A DNA stretch of 64,000 nucleotides from Mesorhizobium sp. WSM3862 (GCF_002294985.1 NZ_NSGE01000003.1:496001-560000); one strand, 5' to 3'. Shown: positions 40,843 to 50,142, numbered from the stretch's first letter. Translations and numbers: made by a program. The notes: a model not told the origin generated them from the sequence alone.

Positions 40843-41796
40843 ATCCTCGGCTTCCTCATCCGGCGCCTGGCTCTGTCGCTCGTGACGCTGTTCCTGCTCA
40901 GCGTCATGGTGTTCCTGGGCGGCCAGGTGCTGCCCGGCAATGTCGGGCGCGCGATATTGGGGCCGTTTGCCGACCAGCGCGCCGTCGACGCGCTCAATCA
41001 CTCGCTCGGCGTCGACCGGCCGCTGCTCGTCCAGTACGGAAGCTGGATCTGGAACTTCCTCCATGGCGACATGGGCACGTCCTACATTTTTCGCGCGCCG
41101 GTGGCGCCCTTCGTCATCGACGCGTTGGGAAATTCGATGAAGCTGGCGCTTGTCGCCTTCGTGCTGGTGGTGCCGATCGGCATCCTCGGCGGCGTGATCG
41201 CCGCGCTCAACCTCAACCGGCCGCTCGACCGCATCATCAGCCTCGGCGGATTGTCGGTGACGGTGCTGCCCGAGTTCGTCACCGGCATCATCCTGATCCT
41301 GATCTTCGGCGTCTGGCTGCGCTGGCTGCCGATCGCGGCGGCCTGGCCGAAGGGTGCCGGCGTCTTCACCCAGCTCTATTATCTCATCCTGCCGTCGCTG
41401 CCGCTGTTTCTGGTGCTGTTCGGCTATATCGCTCGCATGGCGCGGTCGGGGATGATCGAGGCGCTCGATTCCGACTATACGCGCACCGCGGTGCTTAAAG
41501 GTCTGCCGTGGCGCACGGTGATCTGGCGGCATGTGCTGCGCAACGCGCTATTGCCGACCATCACAGTCATCGCAACCCAGACCGGCTACCTCATCGGCGG
41601 CCTTGTCGTGATCGAGACGCTGTTTCGCTACCAGGGCATCGGCTCGCTGATCTTCACCGCCGCGCGCGGCAAGGATTTTCCGATGCTCGAGGCCGGCATT
41701 CTTACCATCGGCATCGTCTATGCTGTGGCCACATTGATCGCCGATTTCCTCTATTCGGTGCTCAATCCGCGCATCCGGCTGGGAGCGGAGCAATGA
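40843..41796 (+). CDS. Peptide-type ABC transporter permease DppB-like, possible ATC start
   Basis: The 317-residue (from 40843) inner-membrane protein of the DppB/OppB family has six membrane segments, the QYGSWIWNFLHGDMGTSYIF region and the coupling helix RTAVLKGLPWRTVIWRHVLR. The family normally begins M-LGFLIRRLALSL. Exactly that sequence (ILGFLIRRLALSL) is encoded from ATC at 40843, with AGGAG eight bases upstream. The first canonical start, GTG at 40882, would remove the first half of the first membrane helix. Either a rare near-cognate ATC start is used or one base is wrong. The stop overlaps the next gene as ATGA. Confidence 0.88.
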   Translation: MLGFLIRRLALSLVTLFLLSVMVFLGGQVLPGNVGRAILGPFADQRAVDALNHSLGVDRPLLVQYGSWIWNFLHGDMGTSYIFRAPVAPFVIDALGNSMKLALVAFVLVVPIGILGGVIAALNLNRPLDRIISLGGLSVTVLPEFVTGIILILIFGVWLRWLPIAAAWPKGAGVFTQLYYLILPSLPLFLVLFGYIARMARSGMIEALDSDYTRTAVLKGLPWRTVIWRHVLRNALLPTITVIATQTGYLIGGLVVIETLFRYQGIGSLIFTAARGKDFPMLEAGILTIGIVYAVATLIADFLYSVLNPRIRLGAEQ

Positions 41797-42677
41797 GCGC
41801 GACAGACACACCCGCGAACCTGCCAACGCCGGACGCCGCGACACAGCGCAGCCCCTGGGGCGAGGTGCTGCATTCGTTGTTGCGATCGGGGACCTTCCTG
41901 ACCGGGCTCGGCATCGTCCTGTTCTGGATCGTCTGCGCGCTGTTCGGCGAACATTTCGTCCCCTACGATCCGCTTGCCGACGACATCATCAACGCGCTGG
42001 CGCCACCGTCGGCCGAGCACTGGTTCGGGACCGACCAGATCGGCCGCGATGTCTTCTCGCGGGTCATCGTCGGCTCGCGCGATATCCTGACGGTGGCACC
42101 TTTGGCCACGATTCTGGCGACCATTGCCGGCACCGCACTCGGGCTCGTCATCGGCTATTTCCGCGGCATCGTCGACGATATCGTCAGCCGTATCCTCGAA
42201 GCGTTCATGGCAATCCCGGTGGTGATCATCGCACTGCTCGCCATCGTTGCGCTCGGCACCTCCAAGATCACCGTCATCGTCGTCATCGGCTTGAGCTTCG
42301 CACCGATCATCGCCCGCACGGTGCGCTCGGCGGTGCTGGCCGAACGCGAGCTCGATTATGTCGCGGCGGCAAAGCTTCGCCACGAAGGCGCGCTGCACAC
42401 GATGTTCGTCGAGATCCTGCCCAACGTGATCCCGCCGATCCTGGTCGAGACGACAGTGCGTCTGGGCTATGCGATCTTCGCCGTCGCCACGCTCTCCTTC
42501 ATGGGTTTCGGCATCCAGCCGCCCTCGCCCGACTGGGGACTCTCGATCTCCAGCAATTACGGCATGATCGGCGGCGGCTTCTGGTGGACGGTGCTGTTCG
42601 ACGCGCTGGCGATCTCCTCGCTGGTGATCGGGGTCAACCTGGTGGCCGACGGCGTCCATGGAGCGTTCAATGACTGA
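41793..42677 (+). CDS. Peptide-type ABC transporter permease DppC-like
   Basis: The 294-residue membrane protein has an N-terminal cytoplasmic tail of about 35 residues, first helix FLTGLGIVLFWIVCALFGEH, the typical HWFGTDQIGRDVFSRVIVGS block and the coupling helix YVAAAKLRHEGALHTMFVEI. FMGFGIQPPSPDWGLSISSN near the end is diagnostic for DppC/OppC. Its start overlaps the DppB-like stop, and its end overlaps the ATPase gene by eight bases. Confidence 0.94.
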   Translation: MSATDTPANLPTPDAATQRSPWGEVLHSLLRSGTFLTGLGIVLFWIVCALFGEHFVPYDPLADDIINALAPPSAEHWFGTDQIGRDVFSRVIVGSRDILTVAPLATILATIAGTALGLVIGYFRGIVDDIVSRILEAFMAIPVVIIALLAIVALGTSKITVIVVIGLSFAPIIARTVRSAVLAERELDYVAAAKLRHEGALHTMFVEILPNVIPPILVETTVRLGYAIFAVATLSFMGFGIQPPSPDWGLSISSNYGMIGGGFWWTVLFDALAISSLVIGVNLVADGVHGAFND

Positions 42678-44691
42678 CAGGAACGCGCTCGAGCTCAACG
42701 ATCTCTCGGTCGCCTATCGCGTCGGGCGCCGCAACCGGGCGGTGCTGCGCAATGTCAGCTTCAAAATCGGCCGCGGCGAGGCCTATGGGCTGGTCGGCGA
42801 ATCCGGCTGCGGAAAGTCCACCGCGGCGCTGGCCGTGGTGCGATACCTGCCGCGCAACGGCTCGATCACCGGCGGCTCGATCGCGCTCGACGGCCAGGAT
42901 GTGATGAAGCTCGATGCCGAGGCGCTCAGACGCGCCCGCGCGGAAAGTGTCTCCATGGTCTATCAGGATCCCGGCAAGGCGCTGAATCCATCATTGCGCA
43001 TCGGCCGCCAGCTCACCGAGATCTTCGAGCTTGCCGGCATGTCGGGACAGGCGGCGAGCGACAAGGCGATCGCGATGCTCAATCTTGTGCGCATCTCGGA
43101 TCCGGCCAGTGTCATGCAGCGCTACCCGCACCAGCTTTCCGGCGGCATGCAGCAGCGCGTGGCGATCGCGATGGCCTTGGCCAACGACCCCTCGATGCTG
43201 ATCCTCGACGAGCCGACGACGGGTCTCGATGCCACGGTCGAAGCCGAAGTGCTCGACCTCATCGCGCAACTGCGCCGCGAGCTTTCGGCCTCAATCCTGT
43301 TCATCAGCCACAACCTCGCCGTGGTCTCCAACATGTGCGACCGGGTCGGCGTGCTCTATGCCGGCATGCTGGTCGAGGAAGGCTCGACCAAGGACGTCTT
43401 CAACGATCCGCGCCATCCCTACACGGTCGCCTTGCTGCGCTGCCTGCCGCGCGGCGGCCAGCGCAAGGACCAGGGCCGGCTCGACACGATCCCCGGCTTC
43501 CTGCCCGGCATCGGCGCTACGATCGTCGGCTGCGCCTTCGCCGACCGCTGCGCGCTGGCGACGGAGCGCTGCCGCAGCGAGCCGCCGCCGCTCTATGAGC
43601 TTGGAGGCGGCCGGCTGTCGCGCTGCCACTATCACGACAAGGCGCAGTCGCTGCCGCGCGCGACACCCGCCGAAATTGCCGCCGTCGCGCCGAAGCAGGC
43701 GCCGCCCGTGCTGCAGGTCGAGGGACTGAACAAGACCTATGCCAGCCATGGCCGTGCATTGAGGGCGGTGAAGGACGTTTCAGTCAGCCTCCGGCCCGGC
43801 GAAACGCTCGGGTTGGTCGGGGAGTCCGGCAGCGGCAAGACCACCTTCGCCAGGCTGCTGCTCGGCCTCGTGCCGCCGGACGAGGGCGGCAGCATCGAAC
43901 TGGAGGGCAAGCAGTTGGCGCCGCGGCTTGCCAGCCGCTCGGAGGAGCAGGTCAAGGCGGTGCAGATCGTCTTCCAGAATCCGGATTCGGCGCTCAACCG
44001 TTCGCATTCGATCCGGCATATCCTCAGCCGCGCTTTGAAGCGGCTGGGCGGGCTCACCGGCAAGTCGCTGGAAACGCGCCTCGAAGAGCTCGTCCGCTCG
44101 GTGCGGCTCACCGACCGGCATCTGGCCGTCAAGCCGCGGCAGCTTTCGGGCGGTCTGAAGCAGCGCGTGGCGATCGCCCGCGCCTTCGCCGGCGATCCGC
44201 GCATCGTCGTCTGCGATGAGCCTACCTCGGCGCTCGACGTGTCGGTGCAGGCGGCGATCCTCAACCTCTTGGCCGACCTGCAATCGAAGCAGGACGTCAG
44301 CTACATTTTCATCTCGCACGACCTCGGCGTGGTGCGCTATCTGTCCGACAAGATCGCGGTGCTCTATCTCGGCCGCATCATGGAGTTCGGACCGTCGGAA
44401 GCGGTGTTTTCCGGCCCGCATCACCCTTACACGGAAGCTCTGTTGTCGGCCGTTCCGAAACTCGACCGGACGGAAAGCTCGCGCATCCGCCTCGACGGCG
44501 AAATCCCGAGCGCGGCCAACCCGCCCACGGGTTGCGTCTTCCACACGAGATGTCCGCGCAAGATCGGCGCGATCTGCGAGACGCAGGAGCCGGAACTAAG
44601 CGAGGCCGAGCCCGGGCACACAATCCGCTGCCATATTCCTTTCGCGGAGTTGGCAAGGCTGCAGAAGCCGAGGGCCGTGGAGCCGGCATAG
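42670..44691 (+). CDS. Fused double ATPase of the peptide-type ABC importer (DppD-DppF)
   Basis: The 673-residue protein carries two complete ATP-binding domains. The first has Walker A GESGCGKST, signature LSGGMQQRVAIAMAL, Walker B MLILDEPTTGLD and a C-terminal oligopeptide-transporter Cys segment (GCAFADRCALATERCRSEPP). The second has GESGSGKTT, LSGGLKQRVAIARAF, IVVCDEPTSALD and GCVFHTRCPRKIGAICETQE, with further Cys. The Cys segments are the OppD/F C-terminal motif that in some members carries an iron-sulfur cluster. ATG 42670 is chosen because GGAG lies six bases upstream and it makes the usual ATGACTGA overlap; ATG 42658 is the alternative. Confidence 0.94.
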   Translation: MTDRNALELNDLSVAYRVGRRNRAVLRNVSFKIGRGEAYGLVGESGCGKSTAALAVVRYLPRNGSITGGSIALDGQDVMKLDAEALRRARAESVSMVYQDPGKALNPSLRIGRQLTEIFELAGMSGQAASDKAIAMLNLVRISDPASVMQRYPHQLSGGMQQRVAIAMALANDPSMLILDEPTTGLDATVEAEVLDLIAQLRRELSASILFISHNLAVVSNMCDRVGVLYAGMLVEEGSTKDVFNDPRHPYTVALLRCLPRGGQRKDQGRLDTIPGFLPGIGATIVGCAFADRCALATERCRSEPPPLYELGGGRLSRCHYHDKAQSLPRATPAEIAAVAPKQAPPVLQVEGLNKTYASHGRALRAVKDVSVSLRPGETLGLVGESGSGKTTFARLLLGLVPPDEGGSIELEGKQLAPRLASRSEEQVKAVQIVFQNPDSALNRSHSIRHILSRALKRLGGLTGKSLETRLEELVRSVRLTDRHLAVKPRQLSGGLKQRVAIARAFAGDPRIVVCDEPTSALDVSVQAAILNLLADLQSKQDVSYIFISHDLGVVRYLSDKIAVLYLGRIMEFGPSEAVFSGPHHPYTEALLSAVPKLDRTESSRIRLDGEIPSAANPPTGCVFHTRCPRKIGAICETQEPELSEAEPGHTIRCHIPFAELARLQKPRAVEPA

Positions 44692-45018
44692 TCGCCGCCA
44701 GAAAGCGGCCGCGCCTGCTGGATTCGCTGCGCCGATGGCTGGCGCAGGGCGGCAAGCGCGCTGACACCATCGCGCTGCCCCGTTAGGGACGTCCACAACG
44801 TCCGGCCGGGCGGAACCTCGTTTCGAACGCCGCATAGGGCTCCCTCGCGCCTTCCCTCTATCCTGCCGGACATTCCCTCTCCCCGCATCGTCAGTCTCGT
44901 TTGAGCTCAATCCTAAGACACCGCCGAAATGTCAGTTGAAATATTTTTCAAACGGTCATAGGAATGTTCAAAGAGTGATTGCGGCGCGGGCGGCGCGCCA
45001 AGGACCGGAGGAAGCGAC
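44692..45018 (+). promoter_or_regulatory. Regulatory gap with palindromes before the COG4091 gene
   Basis: This 327-base gap has no convincing gene. Near its end are two perfect palindromes: TTGAGCTCAA (44901-44910) and TTGAAA-TATT-TTTCAA (44936-44951). A TGTTCAAAG word (about 44964-44972) resembles half of the TGAACAA repeats in the SorC region at 49024. GGAGG at about 45007 precedes the ATG. Shared half-sites suggest control by the SorC-family regulator of this locus. Confidence 0.45.
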
Positions 45019-46341
45019 ATGTCCCATCCGCAATTCGCAGCGGAACTCCTGCAGCGCGCTGAGAAACAAGGACCGATCACCATCGGTCTCGCCGGCGCCG
45101 GACAGATGGGAACGGATATCGTCGTTCAGGTCGCACTTATGCCGGGCATGCGCATCGGCGCCATTTCGGAGGTCAGGCCGCAGGCGGCGATCGATGCGGC
45201 GCTGCTTGCCGGCCATGACCGCTCCGATATCGTAGAGGCGCCCAATGCCCCGGCCATCGATCGCGCCATCGAGGCCGGAAAGATCGCGGTCACCGAGGAC
45301 CTGCATGCGCTCGCCGCCGCCGGCCGCATCGACGTGATCATCGACGCAACCGGAAATCCCAACATCGGCACGCTGTTCGCGCTCGAGGTGATGAAGAACG
45401 GCAAGCATATCGTCATGCTCAATGTCGAGGCCGACATCACCATCGGCCGGTTCCTGAAGGAAGAGGCGCGCAAGGCCGGCGTCGTCTACACAGGTGCGGC
45501 CGGCGACGAGCCTGCCTGCACGCTGGAGATCATCGGCTTCGCCAAAAGCCTCGGCTTCAATATCGTTGCCGCCGGCAAGGGCAAGAACAATCCGCTGAAG
45601 TTCGACGCCGTGCCGGCCGACTACGAGAAGGAGGCGGCCGAGCGCAACATGAATGCGCGCATGCTGGTCGAGTTCGTCGACGGCTCGAAGACGGCAATCG
45701 AGATGGTGGCGATCGCCAACGCGACGGGACTGGTGCCCGACGTGCCGGGCATGCACGGCCCTACCGCGACGCTAGAAGAACTCGCCAGCGTGCTCTGCCC
45801 GTGCGAGGATGGCGGCGTGCTTCATCGCAAGGGCGTTGTCGACTATTCGATCGGCAAGGGCGTCGCGCCCGGCGTGTTCTGCATCATCGAAACCAAGCAT
45901 CCGCGCGTGCTGGAGCGCATGATCGACCTCAAGGTCGGCAAGGGCCCCTATTTCACGATCTTCCGCCCTTATCACCTCACCAGCCTGGAAGTGCCGCTGT
46001 CGGCGGCGCGCGCCGTGGTCTACAAGCGCGCCGACATGGAACCGCTCGATCATCCGGTGGCCGAGGCGGTGGCGGTGGCCAAGACCAGTCTCGGCACCGG
46101 CCAGTCGCTCGGCATGATCGGCGAGAACGACTACCGCGGCTTCGCCATGACTTGGGAGGACGCGCGAGCCAAGGGCGCGCTGCCGCTCGGGCTTGCCGAA
46201 CGCGCCAAGGTGGTGAAGCCGGTCAAGGCCGGCGACTTCCTGACCTATGAAAACTGTGTACCCGACGATTCGATGGTGATAACCCAGATCCGCCGTCGTC
46301 TCGACCAGTCGGACGGACGGTTCGTAACCAACGCGGCCTAA
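45019..46341 (+). CDS. COG4091 homoserine-dehydrogenase-like oxidoreductase with SAF domain
   Basis: The 440-residue protein has an N-terminal Rossmann domain (ITIGLAGAGQMGTDIVVQVA at about 20-39) and the middle block VVYTGAAGDEPACTLEIIGF. A C-terminal SAF domain contains GLAERAKVVKPVKAGDFLTY. This is the COG4091 group of predicted NAD(P)-dependent dehydrogenases, found in carbohydrate gene clusters; its reaction is not established for most members. A strong GGAGG ribosome site precedes the ATG. It lies before the FGGY kinase and a SorC-regulated sugar transporter, so oxidation of a sugar acid or polyol-derived carbon skeleton is plausible. Confidence 0.88.
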   Translation: MSHPQFAAELLQRAEKQGPITIGLAGAGQMGTDIVVQVALMPGMRIGAISEVRPQAAIDAALLAGHDRSDIVEAPNAPAIDRAIEAGKIAVTEDLHALAAAGRIDVIIDATGNPNIGTLFALEVMKNGKHIVMLNVEADITIGRFLKEEARKAGVVYTGAAGDEPACTLEIIGFAKSLGFNIVAAGKGKNNPLKFDAVPADYEKEAAERNMNARMLVEFVDGSKTAIEMVAIANATGLVPDVPGMHGPTATLEELASVLCPCEDGGVLHRKGVVDYSIGKGVAPGVFCIIETKHPRVLERMIDLKVGKGPYFTIFRPYHLTSLEVPLSAARAVVYKRADMEPLDHPVAEAVAVAKTSLGTGQSLGMIGENDYRGFAMTWEDARAKGALPLGLAERAKVVKPVKAGDFLTYENCVPDDSMVITQIRRRLDQSDGRFVTNAA

Positions 46342-46380
46342 AGCGCGTCGCGCGGAAACGGATCCAGGCGACGCGCTTTA
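46339..46380. terminator. Strong palindrome at the end of the COG4091 gene
   Basis: TAAAGCGCGTCGC (46339-46351), which includes the stop codon, is perfectly inverted at GCGACGCGCTTTA (46368-46380), with a 16-base loop. GGTCCTTTTT follows, giving a short T-run. It can act as an intrinsic terminator on the plus strand and would separate this gene from the kinase gene. Confidence 0.65.
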
Positions 46381-46392
46381 GGTCCTTTTTAT

Positions 46393-46437
46393 GCATGTCG
46401 TTTTCGCAAAACCGCTGCACACTTTTGCGCGACATGC
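46393..46437. repeat. Short palindromic intergenic repeat, sister of 7425-7469
   Basis: GCATGTCG (46393-46400) and CGACATGC (46430-46437) are perfect inverted repeats. They enclose a core with CCGCTGCACACTTTTGCG, clearly related to the CCGCCATGCACTTTTCG core at 7425-7469. The arms differ (GCATGTCG versus GCATGATC) but keep pairing, as expected of a conserved RNA or DNA hairpin family. Confidence 0.6.
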
Positions 46438-46461
46438 TCTAACCCTCCGGATCCCAGCCTG

Positions 46462-47949
46462 ATGGACGATGTGGTAATCGGGATCGACGCCTCGACGACC
46501 GCCGTGAAGGCGATCGCTTTCGCGCGCGACGGCTCGGAGCTTTTCCAGGCACGCGAGACCTATCCGCTTTCCAATCCGGCGCCCGGCCATTTCGAGCAGG
46601 ACGCCGAGCATTGGTGGGCGGCGCTGCTGTCGGCGCTGCAACAAGTCGCCAAGGCGATCGATGCCTCACGCGTGAAAGCCATCTCAATCGCGCACCAGCG
46701 CGAGAGCTTCACGCTGATCGACAACGCCGGCAAGCCGCTCATCCCCGCCATATTGTGGCTCGACGAACGCGCCCGCCGCCAGGTGGCGCGGCTTTCGGAA
46801 GAACTCGGCCGCGAGGCGATCCGCGACTGGAGCGGCAAGCCGCCGGACCCGACGCCGGCGCTCTACGCTTTGGCCTGGCTGATGGAGCACCGGCCGCAGG
46901 CGCTGGCGGAAGCGGCCGCGCTGGTCGACGTGCACGCCTTCTCCGTCCACCGGCTCACGGGGCGACTGGTCACCAGCACGGCGAGCGCCGATCCGCTCGG
47001 CCTGCTGGACATCGCGCATGGCGTCTGGCACCCCCGACTCGTCGAGGCGGCGGGCCTGCGGCCGGAGCAACTGCCGATGTTGGTAGCCCCTGGGGAGGTC
47101 TGCGGCACGTTGTCGGAAAGCGTCGCGGCGGCGATCGGCCTGAAGGCCGGCACGCCGGTTATTGCGGGCGCCGGAGACGGCCAGGCGATGGGCCTCGGCA
47201 TGGGAGTCTACGGGCCCGGCAAAAGCTATCTGTCGTTGGGCTCAGGCGTCGTCAGCGGAAATTATTCGGGTACGGTGATAACGTCGGATGCATTCCGCAC
47301 GCTGGTCTCGCCGACCGGCTCCGGCTTCATGCTGGAGACGGTGCTGCGTTCCGGCATGCAGTTGGTCGACTGGATCGTGCGCACCACCGGCGCGCCTTCG
47401 GCCGTGGTGCTGGAGAGAGCTGCGAAGGAAGTCGCGCCAGGCAGCGACGGATTGCTCGTCATGCCCTATTGGGCCGGCGTCATGAGCCCTTACTGGGACG
47501 GCTCGGCGCGCGGCGCCATCGTCGGCCTGTCGCTCGATCACGAGCCAAAGCATCTCTTCCGCGCGGTGCTGGAGGGCATAGCGCTGGAGCAGGCGATCGC
47601 CACCGAGGCGATGGAGGAACAGACCGGCAAGGCCGACGCGATGATCGCGGCCGGCGGCGGCACCAATTGCGCACTGCTGATGGAAATCATGGCGAGCGTG
47701 CTCGAGCGCCCGCTCTTCGTCTCGCCGGTCAACGAAGCAGCGGCGCTGGGAGCCGCCATGCTCGCGGCCTCGGCAATCGGCTGGTTCGCGTCACCGGAAG
47801 AAGCGGCAAAGGCGATGGCGGCACGGCCGGCACGCCAGGTCGATCCTGTCGAGGCGCTTGTTCCGACCTACCGCGCACGCAAAGAAGTCTATCGTGATCT
47901 CTATCACGCGACACGCGATATCCACACGCGGCTCGGCGCGATTACCTGA
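46462..47949 (+). CDS. FGGY-family carbohydrate kinase (xylulokinase-like)
   Basis: The 495-residue kinase phosphorylates a sugar or polyol with ATP. The FGGY N-terminus VVIGIDASTTAVKAIAFARD (phosphate-1 loop) is followed by GHFEQDAEHWWAAL, a SIAHQRESFTLID block, VIAGAGDGQAMGLGMGV and the C-terminal adenosine motif AAGGGTNCALLMEIMASVLE. The overall shape is xylulokinase-like but the sugar is not specified. The start at 46462 lacks a strong ribosome site. It converges on the SorC regulator gene (one base between stops) and belongs to the same catabolic locus. Confidence 0.92.
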   Translation: MDDVVIGIDASTTAVKAIAFARDGSELFQARETYPLSNPAPGHFEQDAEHWWAALLSALQQVAKAIDASRVKAISIAHQRESFTLIDNAGKPLIPAILWLDERARRQVARLSEELGREAIRDWSGKPPDPTPALYALAWLMEHRPQALAEAAALVDVHAFSVHRLTGRLVTSTASADPLGLLDIAHGVWHPRLVEAAGLRPEQLPMLVAPGEVCGTLSESVAAAIGLKAGTPVIAGAGDGQAMGLGMGVYGPGKSYLSLGSGVVSGNYSGTVITSDAFRTLVSPTGSGFMLETVLRSGMQLVDWIVRTTGAPSAVVLERAAKEVAPGSDGLLVMPYWAGVMSPYWDGSARGAIVGLSLDHEPKHLFRAVLEGIALEQAIATEAMEEQTGKADAMIAAGGGTNCALLMEIMASVLERPLFVSPVNEAAALGAAMLAASAIGWFASPEEAAKAMAARPARQVDPVEALVPTYRARKEVYRDLYHATRDIHTRLGAIT

Positions 47950-47950
47950 A

Positions 47951-48913
47951 CTACCGGCTCAGCAGCCCCTTGGCCGCGTCTTCGTCGGTGATCAGCACCG
48001 AGACCTTCGTATTCGCAAGTGCGGCGCGCATGACGGCGATCTTCTCCCGCCCGCCCGACACCAGGATGGTGGTCGGAATGTCGGAGAGATCCTGCAGCGG
48101 GTAGGCGCAGACGCGGCGGTTGACCTCATGGTCAACGATGCGACCGTCGGCATCGATGAAGTGGCAGAGGATATCGCCGACCGCGCCCGCCGCCTGCAAT
48201 TCCTCCAATTCGCTGGGCTTGATGAAACCGTAATTGGCGATCGGGCTGTCGTTGGAAAAGGAGCCGACGCTGAGCACCGCGATGTTCGCGCGCCGCGCCC
48301 TAAAGACCACATCCTGGACGCTGCGCTGGCTCATGAAGGCATCGCGCTGCTCCGGCCTGTCGGCATAGACGGGCACGGGCAGCAGATAGCATTCGGCGCC
48401 GATCTTCTCGGCGAATTCCCAGGCGCTCTCGGTCGGATTGAGCGGCTGCGCATGGGTGAGGCCGCCAAGCATCGAGACCACCGTGGTCCTGGCGATCGGC
48501 CGCCTGGGCAATTCGTTGATGGCGAATTTCAGCGTCCTGCCCCAACCCAGTGCGATAACGTCGCCCGCATTGACGTTGTCGGCGAGATAGGCGGCGGCGG
48601 CATGGCCGATCATCAGCGGCGCGTTGCTCCTGTCGGCAGCCGACGGCACGACTACCGCCTGGCTGAGGCCGAAGCGCTGCTTCAGGCGTTCCTCCAGCTG
48701 CACGCATTCGACGACGCTGTCGCGAATGCGGAACTGGACGACGCCCTCCTCGCGCGCGGCCGACAGAATCCGGTGCACCTTGATACGGCCGACGCCGAGG
48801 ATCTCCGAGATCCGCTCCTGCGTCAGCCCTTCGACATAATAGTGCCAGGCGGCTCGGGCCTTGAGCTCGGCATCCGGAAAACGCGAGACCTTGTCGTTCT
48901 CGATCACCGCCAT
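47951..48913 (-). CDS. SorC/DeoR-type sugar-binding transcriptional regulator
   Basis: The 320-residue protein has an N-terminal HTH (AAWHYYVEGLTQERISEILG, then VGRIKVHRILSAAREEGVVQ). A large sugar-phosphate-binding domain contains GHAAAAYLADNVNAGDVIAL, GWGRTLKFAINELP and the final VSGGREKIAVMRAALANTKV. SorC regulators usually bind phosphorylated sugars made by the adjacent kinase, which fits the FGGY neighbour. GGAGG lies eight bases before its ATG. It is divergent from the ribose-type transporter, with inverted TGAACAA repeats between. Confidence 0.93.
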   Translation of the reverse strand: MAVIENDKVSRFPDAELKARAAWHYYVEGLTQERISEILGVGRIKVHRILSAAREEGVVQFRIRDSVVECVQLEERLKQRFGLSQAVVVPSAADRSNAPLMIGHAAAAYLADNVNAGDVIALGWGRTLKFAINELPRRPIARTTVVSMLGGLTHAQPLNPTESAWEFAEKIGAECYLLPVPVYADRPEQRDAFMSQRSVQDVVFRARRANIAVLSVGSFSNDSPIANYGFIKPSELEELQAAGAVGDILCHFIDADGRIVDHEVNRRVCAYPLQDLSDIPTTILVSGGREKIAVMRAALANTKVSVLITDEDAAKGLLSR

Positions 48914-49023
48914 GCTTTATGCCTCCGTATGCGCTCGACTTCCCTATGGCAAACTGTCGGTTCACGCAAACTGCCGCCGAATGGCTGCGCGGCACTTGAC
49001 AATTTTCTGATGAACGTTTTAGC

Positions 49024-49057
49024 TGAACAAAATTGCAGGTCAAAGATAAATTGTTCA
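49024..49057 (+). promoter_or_regulatory. SorC-type operator before the sugar transporter
   Basis: TGAACAA (49024-49030) and TTGTTCA (49051-49057) form a perfect inverted repeat with 20 bases between. Another GTGAACAAG half-site follows at about 49074. TGAAC/GTTCA half-sites are common for SorC/DeoR regulators. The region is AT-rich against its surroundings and lies between the divergent regulator and permease genes. Confidence 0.6.
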
Positions 49058-49125
49058 CAAGGGAGGATGCCTGGTGAACAAGAGCGGAAGGCAAGGCACG
49101 CCTGCCCGCTGACGGAGGAGACGAA

Positions 49126-50139
49126 GTGGCCGTGAGCAACGAGACGAGCGAGTTGAAGGCTGGCACCGGCGCCGCGCAGGCCGCTTCCGGTGCGAAGCTT
49201 TCGGCGCTGTTTGCCGGAACGATGGGACCGCTGATCGGGCTGGTGCTGCTGTGCCTGGCGCTGGCGCTGACCACCGACACCTTCCTGACGGTACGCAATA
49301 TCCTCAACGTGCTCGACCAGGTGACCGTCCTCGGCATCATGGCGATCGGCATGACGCTGGTCATCCTGATCGGCGGCATCGACCTTTCCGTCGGCTCGGT
49401 GCTGGCGCTGGCCTCGATGGTGATGGGCTATGTCGCCTATCCCGACTATCTCAATCTCGGCGTCCCGGCGGGCATCGCCGCGGCGCTCGTCGTCGCTGCC
49501 CTCTGCGGCCTGGTGTCGGGCCTGCTGGTGACGGTGACGAAACTGCCGCCCTTCATCGCGACGCTTGCCATGATGTCGGTGGCGCGCGGCCTCGCCAACA
49601 TGATCACCGACGGCTCGCAGATCGTCGGCTTTCCCGACTGGTTCACCAACCTCTCGATCGTGCGCCACTTCGGCTTCCTGTCGGTCACCGTCGGGCTGAT
49701 GATCGTGCTGGCGATCGTCTTCGCGATCTTCCTCAATTACCGCGCCACCGGCCGCAGCCTCTACGCGATCGGCGGCAGCGCCGAGGTTGCCCGCCTCTCC
49801 GGCATTCCGGTGAAGTCGCTGACCAACTGGGTCTACGCAATCTGCGCACTGCTGGCGGGACTGGCCGGCATCGTGCTCGCGGCCCGGCTCGATTCCGTGC
49901 AGCCGAGTTCGGGCGTCGGCTACGAGCTTGACACGATCGCCGCGGTGGTGATCGGCGGCGCCAGCCTTTCCGGCGGCATCGGCTCGATCGGCGGCACGGC
50001 GATCGGCGTTCTCATCATCGGCGTGCTGCGCAACGGCCTCAACCTGCTCGGCGTGTCACCCTTCATCCAGCAGGTGGTGATCGGCGTGGTGATCGCGCTG
50101 GCGGTTGCCACCGATACCTGGCGGCGGCGCCGCCAATAG
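49126..50139 (+). CDS. Ribose-type ABC transporter permease (RbsC-like)
   Basis: The 337-residue membrane protein has a hydrophilic N-terminal 25 residues and then 8-10 membrane segments. Family blocks are LGIMAIGMTLVILIGGIDLS, VTKLPPFIATLAMMSVARGL and GYELDTIAAVVIGGASLSGG. The GTG at 49126 has GGAG at good spacing. It is unusual in lying before the binding-protein and ATPase genes of its own system. Confidence 0.94.
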   Translation: MAVSNETSELKAGTGAAQAASGAKLSALFAGTMGPLIGLVLLCLALALTTDTFLTVRNILNVLDQVTVLGIMAIGMTLVILIGGIDLSVGSVLALASMVMGYVAYPDYLNLGVPAGIAAALVVAALCGLVSGLLVTVTKLPPFIATLAMMSVARGLANMITDGSQIVGFPDWFTNLSIVRHFGFLSVTVGLMIVLAIVFAIFLNYRATGRSLYAIGGSAEVARLSGIPVKSLTNWVYAICALLAGLAGIVLAARLDSVQPSSGVGYELDTIAAVVIGGASLSGGIGSIGGTAIGVLIIGVLRNGLNLLGVSPFIQQVVIGVVIALAVATDTWRRRRQ

Positions 50140-50142
50140 GAA

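Noticed and set aside
44532..44786. 84-codon frame continuing past the fused ATPase gene
   Set aside because: It is out of frame with the ATPase for most of its length and ends in GC-rich sequence without a ribosome site.
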